Source of the DNA: Peptoniphilus_A sp001811425
Lineage (GTDB): Bacteria; Bacillota; Clostridia; Tissierellales; Peptoniphilaceae
Reading direction: 5' to 3'
Assembly: GCF_001811425.1 (NCBI RefSeq)
Contig: NZ_KV804683.1
Location: 1-5,561 of the forward strand
Length of the DNA stretch: 5,561 nt
The notes under the pieces are model-generated. The model searched no databases, had not been told where the DNA came from, and saw only the letters and a program-made list of their open reading frames with translations. A program made the position numbers and the translations under genes. This document shows positions 1 through 5,561 of this stretch, piece by piece (position 1 is the stretch's first letter; every line of letters begins with the position of its first letter).

Positions 1-644
1 TTATTTTCCTTTTCTTTTTTCATTTTCTCTTTTAGGCTTTCAATTTCAGCTTCAAGGTCTTTGATTTTCTCCTTTTGCTTATCGCTTAATTTATCCTTGT
101 CCTTAATTTCCTGATTTAGCTTATCAAGTTTTTCCTGAAGTTCCTTAGATTCCTTTTCCATTTTGGAAATGTCATCTTTGCTAAGCTCTGTTTGAGTTCC
201 CTTATCTTCTGCCTTTGGAGTTTCTGTCTGCGTGCTTTCCTCTTGCTTTGGTTTTTCTTCCTGTGTCTGCGTTTCTTTATCCTTAATCTCAATCTTTGCT
301 ACTTTACGGATAATTTCATCTTTCCCATCACCTTTAACTTCATAAAATAGAAATTCATCAATAAATTTCATACCATTAGGTAGCATTGGAAGATCTCCGC
401 TATCAAGAAGCTGCCCCTTTTCAGCCTTAATCTTTTCTTCCTTAAAGACCTTTTCATCTTCAAAAATATATTTAACATTCACCTCCACTTCTGTTTGGAC
501 AGCCTTATCGCTTGTAGGAATATCCGCTGTTCTTTGCTCCTGTGCGTAAACAACCGTCCAAATACCTAAAATGCAGCTTATACTTACAAGCAGTGCAAGT
601 GCTGCCGCCCATAATTTCTTATTCTTTTTCAAACTGGTTTTCAT
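1..644 (-). CDS. Exported or membrane-anchored coiled-coil protein of a conjugative element, 3' end outside window
   Basis: 214 codons are visible from ATG (644-642). The frame is still open at base 1: the last two bases are AA, which cannot begin a stop codon. Residues 1-10 are basic, 11-33 hydrophobic (LWAAALALLVSISCILGIWT), and VYA-QEQ near 32-37 fits a signal peptidase I site, so the protein is secreted or held by an uncleaved N-terminal anchor. Residues 49-120 look like a small beta-rich domain (alternating VEVNVKYIF, FLFYEV, KVAKIEI). Residues 121-155 are a Gln/Thr/Glu/Lys linker with TQT at 125, 138 and 150. Residues 157-214 are a strong Lys/Glu coiled coil. It occupies the slot of the CD1107/DUF4366-type secreted protein in Tn1549/CTn elements, but I could not confirm DUF4366 from what is visible. 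Function unknown; a cell-surface or periwall accessory of transfer is a guess from export and context. Confidence 0.8.
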   Translation of the reverse strand, partial: MKTSLKKNKKLWAAALALLVSISCILGIWTVVYAQEQRTADIPTSDKAVQTEVEVNVKYIFEDEKVFKEEKIKAEKGQLLDSGDLPMLPNGMKFIDEFLFYEVKGDGKDEIIRKVAKIEIKDKETQTQEEKPKQEESTQTETPKAEDKGTQTELSKDDISKMEKESKELQEKLDKLNQEIKDKDKLSDKQKEKIKDLEAEIESLKEKMKKEKEN

Positions 645-858
645 TTGTTTTCTCCTTTTTCACTTCTGCTTTTTCTCTGTTTACTTTTGCCATTAAATCA
701 CTGATTGTAATGTTGTTCTTTCTACAAATGGCAATAATTTCTTCGTTTTCAAGTTCTTCCTCACGAATGAACAAAGGCTCCAATTCTTCATCAATCAGAG
801 CCTTTTTATCCTTTAACTTCTTTATTCTGTTTTTTACTGCTTTCAGTTCTTTTTTCAA
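619..858 (-). CDS. Small coiled-coil protein, DUF4315-like
   Basis: A 79-residue protein without signal peptide or membrane helix, so probably cytoplasmic. Residues 1-40 are a Lys/Glu-rich helix with Leu/Ile spacing typical of a coiled coil. They are followed by ELENEEIIAICRKNNITISD (35-54) and LMAKV, matching my recollection of the DUF4315 pattern: a long helix, an E-x-x-x-I-x-x-x-x-R segment and a short helix after a turn. DUF4315 proteins sit at exactly this place, after the cell-wall peptidase, in Tn1549/CTn-type elements. Their function is unknown; a structural or adaptor role in the transfer machine is only inference. The tail from about residue 60 is charged and low in complexity. The start is TTG with a strong ribosome binding site. 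The last 26 nt overlap the next gene in another frame. Confidence 0.82.
   Translation of the reverse strand: MKKELKAVKNRIKKLKDKKALIDEELEPLFIREEELENEEIIAICRKNNITISDLMAKVNREKAEVKKEKTNENQFEKE
652..657 (-). promoter_or_regulatory. Ribosome binding site of the left-most gene, inside the DUF4315-like gene
   Basis: AAGGAG on the minus strand stands 7 nt before the ATG at 644-642, within the coding sequence of the upstream gene. It supports this start and the 26-nt overlap of the two genes. Confidence 0.8.
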
Positions 859-865
859 ATTGTGT

Positions 866-872
866 CCTCCTT
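866..872 (-). promoter_or_regulatory. Ribosome binding site of the DUF4315-like gene, overlapping the upstream stop (fixes a TTG start)
   Basis: AAGGAGG on the minus strand stands 7 nt before TTG at 858-856. The TAA stop of the peptidase gene (873-871) shares two bases with it, giving the string TAAGGAGG. No ATG lies at a usable distance in this frame, so the site supports the TTG start and suggests coupled translation. Confidence 0.85.
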
Positions 873-3003
873 ATCTGTTTACATTTGGCGGAAAGCCGAA
901 GCCTACTGGATGATGCTGACAAAAAGATGCTATCCAATCATCTAAGGTAGTTACTCTGATTCGCCCGATATTATCTATTACCTTGCCATCGCCTATATAA
1001 ATGCCTACATGACCATAGGTGAGTCCTGCTGTACTTCCGCTGCTACTACTTTCAACCGCAACAAGCATTCCCACCTTGAGTTTTGATTTGTCTGATGTAA
1101 AGGTATAGTTTCGATACATATCACAGGCATTTCCGCCAATATATCCAAGTCCTGCATTTTGATAGACCTGCGACACCCACATAGCACACCAGCCTGCACC
1201 CGGAGATGGCGTAATGTATGCAGCATTTACAATCTTCTTTTGAACTTCCGTAGAAGCCTCATACTCTTTCCCGCCTCCGATACCTCCATTGGAAGCAATA
1301 AGGTCGCTATTACCAAAGGCTTCTCCCATATTGCCTTGAGCAAGGAATAGGGCTTCATAGTGTTTCAGATTGTCAGGATAGTTTGCAAAAACCTTTCTGA
1401 TAATGCTATCCATCTCTTTTTTATGAAGTGTTACAATCAGTTTCTTGTACTCGTAAGGTTCTTCATGGCTTTCGGTATATTCATTTCCATCTTCATCGGT
1501 ATAAGTTTCTGTAACTGTCCTATATCTGATTTCCACTTCTTCCTTATACTCAAGGTCATACATGGACTTAAAAAGCTCATTTAATACGGAACTTACTTCT
1601 GATACATTCTTTACTTCTCCACACCTTGATGTAATGTAGGATAAAAGCTCGTGGACATTATGACCGATGTACTCTGTGTTATTTAGGATGTACTCGTCAT
1701 ATCCGGGATAATTTTCTTCTACATTGTCAACCTCACTTTGAAGCTCCTTTTCCATCTTCGAAAAATTCTCATTGATTTCACTTAGGACATTTGGCTTTGA
1801 CAAATAGCTTGTTGTAAGAACAGAACTTGTGGAGTTCATAAAGCCCGTCATTCCCGTTCCTGCAAAGTTGATAAAGAAAGTTCCCAAAATAATAAGACCT
1901 ATGAAAATAATCATAAGTCCCTTTGCTTTTCTTACTATAAATCTTTTTGAGCCTTTCAACGAGCCAATGAGGTTTTCTTTAATCCGATCTCTGAGTCTTG
2001 ACTTATTCTCACGACGAATGGCTGCCTTTACCTGATTTTTCTTTTGAAATCTTTTATAGGCATTTGCTCTTTTATATTCATTCATCTTTTTCAGGTTCTC
2101 TTTGGCATCACGAAATTCAAGTTTCGATTTTCGCTTCCTGATTTTATAGTCCTTATTTGTAAGATCGTATCCTTTCTTCGCCTTTTTCTTATCAGAATAT
2201 TTCTTTATGCCATGAATGAGTTTCGAGCTTGCGTCCGCTGTCTTTTCTCCTGCTTCCACCCCTTTGTTTTCATCGCTTCCATGGGATAAGTAATCTCTTA
2301 CGGTTTCACTTCCTTTAGCAAGTCTTGAAAGGGCAGATACTTTTACCATATCTTTCTTTAGCTTTTTCTTCTGCTCTTTAGAAAGTCTGCTATGAACTTT
2401 TTCGCTGACAGCATCTGTTCCCGCCTTTTTACCTTCAGTCTTATTTTCCTTTGATACATCTTCTTTTTTTCTTGTATAAAGGCTTTCGGTGTAGTTTTTC
2501 CTCTTATACTTTCTCTTTTTAGCCTCATAACTTTTAGAGGAACTTCCAATAAACTCATCTTTTTTATGGAGATTATCATCCACATCATAAGTTGACTCAA
2601 AATAGTCGCTGTCCCTAAAGTCATTGTCATATCTATCTATGATTCCGTCATTGTCGAGGTCTTTTCCTAAAGGATCATAGATTATTCCATTTTTAACCTC
2701 CGTAATATAATCCGATCTTCCTGTTTCAGTGACAAAAGCTACGCTATCCTTATCAGAAGCTCTATACCTTGCATTTCTTTTGGAAGTTTTTCCGTTTTGT
2801 TCAGTTTCTATGCTTCTCTTACTGACCTTTTCATGCACCTTATCTTGAAATCGGTCTTTATCATGGACAATTTTTCCTCTGTAATCATCGTTATGCTTTA
2901 ACTTACTTTCTTCAGGCTCTATACTGCCATTACTTTGCAATGTTTCCTTTTCTATCCTTGCTCTTTGCCTTTCCTTAAAGTCCTTTTTCAGTTTCTTTCC
3001 CAT
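871..3003 (-). CDS. Membrane-anchored NlpC/P60- or CHAP-like cell-wall peptidase of a conjugative element (CD1108-like)
   Basis: A 710-residue protein expected to cut peptidoglycan so the conjugation channel can cross the wall. Residues 1-362 are highly charged, mostly basic and probably cytoplasmic and largely disordered. Residues 115-126 form an EF-hand-like acidic loop (DLDNDGIIDRYD). A single hydrophobic helix lies at about 363-382, preceded by Lys/Arg clusters, so the C-terminus should be outside. Residues 400-560 form a linker region with NYPGYDEYILNNTEYIGHN and a Tyr/Glu-rich strand section, as in Tn1549-type homologues. The peptidase domain covers about 578-710: C606 in GAGWCAMWVSQVY, H665 in YGHVGIYIGDG, with D677/N678 at the third catalytic position. 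No lysozyme-like muramidase domain was recognised, unlike Tn916 Orf14 or ICEBs1 CwlT. It follows virB4 after 4 nt, and its TAA overlaps the next ribosome binding site. Whether to call it NlpC/P60 (C40) or CHAP is uncertain. Confidence 0.88.
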   Translation of the reverse strand: MGKKLKKDFKERQRARIEKETLQSNGSIEPEESKLKHNDDYRGKIVHDKDRFQDKVHEKVSKRSIETEQNGKTSKRNARYRASDKDSVAFVTETGRSDYITEVKNGIIYDPLGKDLDNDGIIDRYDNDFRDSDYFESTYDVDDNLHKKDEFIGSSSKSYEAKKRKYKRKNYTESLYTRKKEDVSKENKTEGKKAGTDAVSEKVHSRLSKEQKKKLKKDMVKVSALSRLAKGSETVRDYLSHGSDENKGVEAGEKTADASSKLIHGIKKYSDKKKAKKGYDLTNKDYKIRKRKSKLEFRDAKENLKKMNEYKRANAYKRFQKKNQVKAAIRRENKSRLRDRIKENLIGSLKGSKRFIVRKAKGLMIIFIGLIILGTFFINFAGTGMTGFMNSTSSVLTTSYLSKPNVLSEINENFSKMEKELQSEVDNVEENYPGYDEYILNNTEYIGHNVHELLSYITSRCGEVKNVSEVSSVLNELFKSMYDLEYKEEVEIRYRTVTETYTDEDGNEYTESHEEPYEYKKLIVTLHKKEMDSIIRKVFANYPDNLKHYEALFLAQGNMGEAFGNSDLIASNGGIGGGKEYEASTEVQKKIVNAAYITPSPGAGWCAMWVSQVYQNAGLGYIGGNACDMYRNYTFTSDKSKLKVGMLVAVESSSSGSTAGLTYGHVGIYIGDGKVIDNIGRIRVTTLDDWIASFCQHHPVGFGFPPNVNR

Positions 3004-3007
3004 AAGC

Positions 3008-5437
3008 CTACCTCACTTCTTCAGGCTTGGTTGTCATCTTCTGATAAAGGATTGTGTCTTTCGGGAACTTATCAAGGAAAGGAACAATGGTATTTCCAAA
3101 GAACAAAAGTCCTTCTCCTGCATTGGAATTGGTTACATATTTTAGCTGTGGCTGTGAGATTTTAAGTTTCCTTGCTAAAATTTCTCTATCGCCGGAAGCC
3201 TGATTGAGCATTAAAACAAAGTCCGTATTATCAAAGATATTTTCAATTTCTTTACTCATCAGTAGGTCTTTGACATTCTGTGTAATGCCTGTCGGGATTC
3301 CCCCCCACTTACGAAATCTTTTCCAAATCTCTACGGAATAGGAAGCTGTCTGCTCGTCTTTTAAAAGCAAGTGAAACTCGTCGATATAGTACCTTGTAGC
3401 CTTATTTCCTCTGTTTTGCGATACCTTATTCCATACCTGATCCTGAATAACAAGCATTCCGATTTTTTTAAGCTGACTTCCAAGTTCCTTAATATCAAAA
3501 CAAAGAAGCTGCTTATTTAAGTCTACATTGGACTGATGGTTAAATACATTAAGAGAGCCTGTTACATAAATCTCCATTTCCGTTGCCAGCTTTTTACCGA
3601 CTTTTTCTTCCTGATTTTTTAACATATCATATAGGTTTTGAAGAATGGGCATATTACAAGGCTCTGGATTTTCGAAATACTTTTCATAAATCTTAGGAAG
3701 GCATCTGTCTATAACCGACTTTTCTTCTGCTGTAAGACCACTACCGCCAACTACTAATTCAAGCATCGACATAATGAAGTTTGCTTTGTCCTTTAGTGGT
3801 GCGTCCCCATCGCCATAGTTCATATTGATGTCAAGGGGATTTAGATAGTCTTTTGACTTACTACTGACCTTTATGACTTCTCCTTTAAACTGACGAACAA
3901 GGTTTCCGTACTCGCCTTCCGGATCGCAGATAATCACATCATCATCGGTTGTAAGAATGGCATTTGCCATTTCTCTTTTTGCACTAAAGGACTTACCACT
4001 TCCCGGAGTTCCGAGAATTAGACCGTTTGGATTTTTCAGTTTCTTTCTATCTGCCATAATCAGGTTATGGCTTAGGGCATTTAGTCCGTAATACAAACTG
4101 TTCGCCGAATTTATGAAAAGCTCCTCTGTGGTAAAAGGCATAAATACTGCCGTAGATGATGAGGTTAGTCCTCTGTCAATTTCAATCTTATTTACCCCAA
4201 GTGGAAGTACACTGATTAAGCCCTGCTCCTGTGAGTGATCAAGCCTTTTTAACTTGCAATTATGCTTATTGGCAATAGAGCTGATTTGAGAAATGGTATT
4301 GTCCAGCTTTTGAATTGTCCTTGCAAAGTTCATAAAGATAATGGTTACAACAAACATTCTTTCATCTCTTGTCTGGAGGTCTTTTAAGAGGCTTTTTACA
4401 TCTTCTCCATAGGTGATTAAATCACTTGGAAGAATGTCCATATCATAACCGCTTCTTACAGCCTTTTTATTCTCCTCAATCTTCATCTTGTCAATATCGG
4501 TATTTTTTCTTTTTACCATCTTGATGGCTTCCGACTGTTCGATTGCCTTGATATGAAAAGAGATATTGATGTTATCATCTATATCCAAAAACTCAGCAAG
4601 CATACGGTCGGAAAGCTCACTTGCAAGGATTTGAAAATGACTTGCTGCTCCGATAAATTTTCCAAACTTAAAATACCTTGACGGTGTAAAGTTAAATTCA
4701 TCAGGAACAATGTATGTCTTTGTGCTTTCTTTCTTCTTTAAGTCCTTATATGAAAATTCAAAGGTCTTATTCGGATTTAAAACATCATGAAGTATCTTCA
4801 GCCTTTCCTCTCCGTTAAGGCTTTCTGCTCTTACTCCCATACTTTTAAGACTCGATAATATATCTATCTCCAGTCTTTCCAGTTTTGATGTTGCCTGCTC
4901 TAAATTATCCGCTTCCACTGTAAAGGTTACATACTTTGATTTTTTCAGTCCGTTATTTCCCTTTACAATCTGACTTTTGAGCATTTCTCTAAACTCAAGG
5001 CGAATATCGTCAAACCCGTCCTTTTTATCCGGTATTTGAATAGCTGATTTCATTTCTTCATTTCTGCCAAGCTGATTGATATATGAAAACTCTATGCTGA
5101 CACTTGGATCAAAGGAATTAAGAAAATTTGCAAACTGATTAAAAATCAAATCTCTGTCTTCTTCTAAGGCAAGCTGATAGTTTATATCCTCAAAGGCAAT
5201 ACTCTTATTAAAATGCTTTTCATCAATCTGACATATCCCGCTTTTTAAGAGTCTAAGATAGGGAATGGTATCTTCAACAGTGTATCTTTTCGGTTCTTTC
5301 CTAAAGATAAGGTCAAGTAATCCGCCCCTATCTTTTTTAGACTTTCCCTTATTTTGCTTTAAGTCCTGTTTTTGACTTCTTAACTTCTTTTGGTTTTGTT
5401 CTAACTTTAGCTGCTGAATTTTTCTTTTGTCTTTCAA
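3008..5437 (-). CDS. VirB4/TraE-type conjugative transfer ATPase
   Basis: This 809-residue protein is the ATPase that powers DNA or pilus-subunit transfer by the element's type IV secretion machine, on the cytoplasmic face of the membrane. Visible order: a Lys/Gln-rich leader (1-50), the conserved VirB4 N-terminal domain starting near YTVEDTIPYLRL (52-63), then the RecA-like ATPase domain. That domain has Walker A GTPGSGKS (476-483), a DPEGEYGNL motif (505-513), Walker B YYIDEF with D686 and E687, and GGIPTGITQN (712-721), the usual motif after Walker B. All are intact and the length is normal for Tn1549/CTn-type VirB4 (CD1110-like). The start is TTG, chosen for its strong ribosome binding site. 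The gene overlaps prgI by 89 nt and stops (TAG) 4 nt before the peptidase gene, implying one transcript and translational coupling. No transmembrane segment is evident. Confidence 0.95.
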   Translation of the reverse strand: MKDKRKIQQLKLEQNQKKLRSQKQDLKQNKGKSKKDRGGLLDLIFRKEPKRYTVEDTIPYLRLLKSGICQIDEKHFNKSIAFEDINYQLALEEDRDLIFNQFANFLNSFDPSVSIEFSYINQLGRNEEMKSAIQIPDKKDGFDDIRLEFREMLKSQIVKGNNGLKKSKYVTFTVEADNLEQATSKLERLEIDILSSLKSMGVRAESLNGEERLKILHDVLNPNKTFEFSYKDLKKKESTKTYIVPDEFNFTPSRYFKFGKFIGAASHFQILASELSDRMLAEFLDIDDNINISFHIKAIEQSEAIKMVKRKNTDIDKMKIEENKKAVRSGYDMDILPSDLITYGEDVKSLLKDLQTRDERMFVVTIIFMNFARTIQKLDNTISQISSIANKHNCKLKRLDHSQEQGLISVLPLGVNKIEIDRGLTSSSTAVFMPFTTEELFINSANSLYYGLNALSHNLIMADRKKLKNPNGLILGTPGSGKSFSAKREMANAILTTDDDVIICDPEGEYGNLVRQFKGEVIKVSSKSKDYLNPLDINMNYGDGDAPLKDKANFIMSMLELVVGGSGLTAEEKSVIDRCLPKIYEKYFENPEPCNMPILQNLYDMLKNQEEKVGKKLATEMEIYVTGSLNVFNHQSNVDLNKQLLCFDIKELGSQLKKIGMLVIQDQVWNKVSQNRGNKATRYYIDEFHLLLKDEQTASYSVEIWKRFRKWGGIPTGITQNVKDLLMSKEIENIFDNTDFVLMLNQASGDREILARKLKISQPQLKYVTNSNAGEGLLFFGNTIVPFLDKFPKDTILYQKMTTKPEEVR
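3010..3014 (-). promoter_or_regulatory. Ribosome binding site of the peptidase gene, overlapping the virB4 stop
   Basis: GAGGT on the minus strand lies 6 nt before the ATG at 3003-3001. It shares a base with the virB4 TAG stop (3010-3008). It is weaker than the other sites in this operon, so ribosomes finishing virB4 may contribute to initiation here; that coupling is inferred from position only. Confidence 0.6.
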
Positions 5438-5561
5438 GATAAACCTCCTTTCTCACTCTTTTTTGTGGCTGATAAAATTTATGAAGGTAAATATACTTAA
5501 AGTATTTCTCAAAGCTAAGTCCATCCTTTTCAAAAAGAGTGATAAAAAATATAGGGAGTGT
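5349..5561 (-). CDS. PrgI-family conjugation membrane protein, C-terminal part (5' end outside window)
   Basis: An open frame enters at the right edge and ends at TAA (5351-5349), giving 70 visible residues. The first residues, TLPIFFITLF, look like the end of a second membrane helix. They are followed by EKDGLSFEKYFKYIYLHKF, which matches the conserved EKDG-x-x-x-EKY pattern after the second helix of PrgI-type proteins. PrgI proteins are small two-helix inner-membrane components of Gram-positive conjugation machines and are normally encoded directly before the VirB4 ATPase, as here. The tail after about visible residue 34 is Lys/Arg-rich and probably cytoplasmic. Its last 89 nt overlap the start of virB4 in another frame. 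Family proteins are usually a little over 100 residues, so roughly the N-terminal half is missing. Assignment rests on this pattern plus gene order; no database search was possible. Confidence 0.82.
   Translation of the reverse strand, partial: TLPIFFITLFEKDGLSFEKYFKYIYLHKFYQPQKRVRKEVYLERQKKNSAAKVRTKPKEVKKSKTGLKAK
5444..5450 (-). promoter_or_regulatory. Ribosome binding site of virB4 (fixes a TTG start)
   Basis: On the minus strand AAGGAGG stands 6 nt before the TTG at 5437-5435. It lies inside the prgI reading frame. It is a near-perfect anti-16S match at good spacing. No ATG occurs in the virB4 frame until about residue 129, well inside the conserved domain, so this site decides the start. 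Confidence 0.85.

Noticed and set aside
1..3. TAA on the minus strand at the left edge, which could look like the stop of the left-most gene
   Set aside because: It is out of frame. Reading from the ATG at 644, codon 214 is AAT at 5-3 and only AA remains, so the protein continues beyond the window.
542..913. Plus-strand open frame of 123 codons, rich in Phe and Ser
   Set aside because: It is antisense to the Lys/Glu-rich DUF4315-like gene and the starts or ends of its neighbours. Complement of AAA/GAA codons gives TTT/TTC runs, which explains its composition. No convincing ribosome binding site or family motif.
1005..1226. Minus-strand frame of 73 codons inside the peptidase domain, and a similar 90-codon frame at 2358-2630
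   Set aside because: Both lie entirely inside the peptidase gene in another frame, while the main frame carries the conserved C606 and H665 motifs and the continuous tail. No independent ribosome binding site noted.
1829..2289. Plus-strand open frames of 68 and 81 codons inside the peptidase gene
   Set aside because: Antisense to the basic cytoplasmic tail and membrane helix of a clearly real gene, with hydrophobic composition produced by the complement of Lys codons.
5349..5437. Possible frameshift fusing prgI with virB4
   Set aside because: Both frames have their own expected ends: prgI reaches a stop after a typical basic tail, and virB4 has a strong ribosome binding site and start. The overlap is better read as two separate genes.
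1..5561. Search by eye for CRISPR repeats, tRNA, insertion-sequence ends, attachment sites and hairpin terminators
   Set aside because: Nothing convincing was found. The A/T-rich repeats seen are low-complexity Lys/Glu coding sequence, and non-coding gaps are only 4 and 12 nt.

Overview
The window is AT-rich, Gram-positive-like DNA (Bacillota; Clostridia or another host of Tn1549/CTn-type elements is most likely). The evidence is the gene content, the strong AGGAGG-type ribosome binding sites and the Lys/Glu/Ile-rich proteins. It looks like an internal piece of the conjugation (type IV secretion) module of an integrative and conjugative element. All five genes lie on the minus strand, so the operon reads from right (5561) to left (1).

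In transcription order: (1) the C-terminal 70 codons of a PrgI-family membrane protein, whose 5' end lies beyond the window; (2) an 809-residue VirB4/TraE-type conjugation ATPase; (3) a 710-residue one-pass membrane protein with a long basic cytoplasmic tail and an extracellular NlpC/P60- or CHAP-like Cys/His peptidase; (4) a 79-residue DUF4315-like coiled-coil protein; (5) an exported or membrane-anchored coiled-coil protein whose C-terminus runs off the left edge. The same order (PrgI, VirB4, cell-wall peptidase, DUF4315, secreted accessory protein) is known from Tn1549 and the Clostridioides difficile CTn elements (the CD1107-CD1110 type locus). This is therefore a recognisable system rather than a wholly new one. 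The relaxase, coupling protein, VirB6-like channel, integrase and cargo genes are outside the window.

The genes are very tightly packed. prgI overlaps virB4 by 89 nt out of frame, virB4 and the peptidase gene are 4 nt apart, the peptidase and DUF4315 genes are 12 nt apart with the stop codon inside the next ribosome binding site, and the last two genes overlap by 26 nt. Two genes (virB4 and the DUF4315 gene) start with TTG behind near-perfect ribosome binding sites. No promoter, terminator, RNA gene, insertion sequence or CRISPR array was seen, and no stretch above 12 nt is non-coding. In the likely working model, VirB4 powers substrate transfer or pilus assembly at the inner face of the membrane, PrgI is part of the membrane channel next to it, and the peptidase opens the peptidoglycan locally. 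The two coiled-coil proteins are accessory factors of unknown role.

The points most worth a second look are the prgI/virB4 overlap, an EF-hand/thrombospondin-type-3-like acidic loop in the predicted cytoplasmic tail of the peptidase, the absence of a visible muramidase domain, an Asp where the third catalytic residue is expected, and the unusual composition of the left-most protein.
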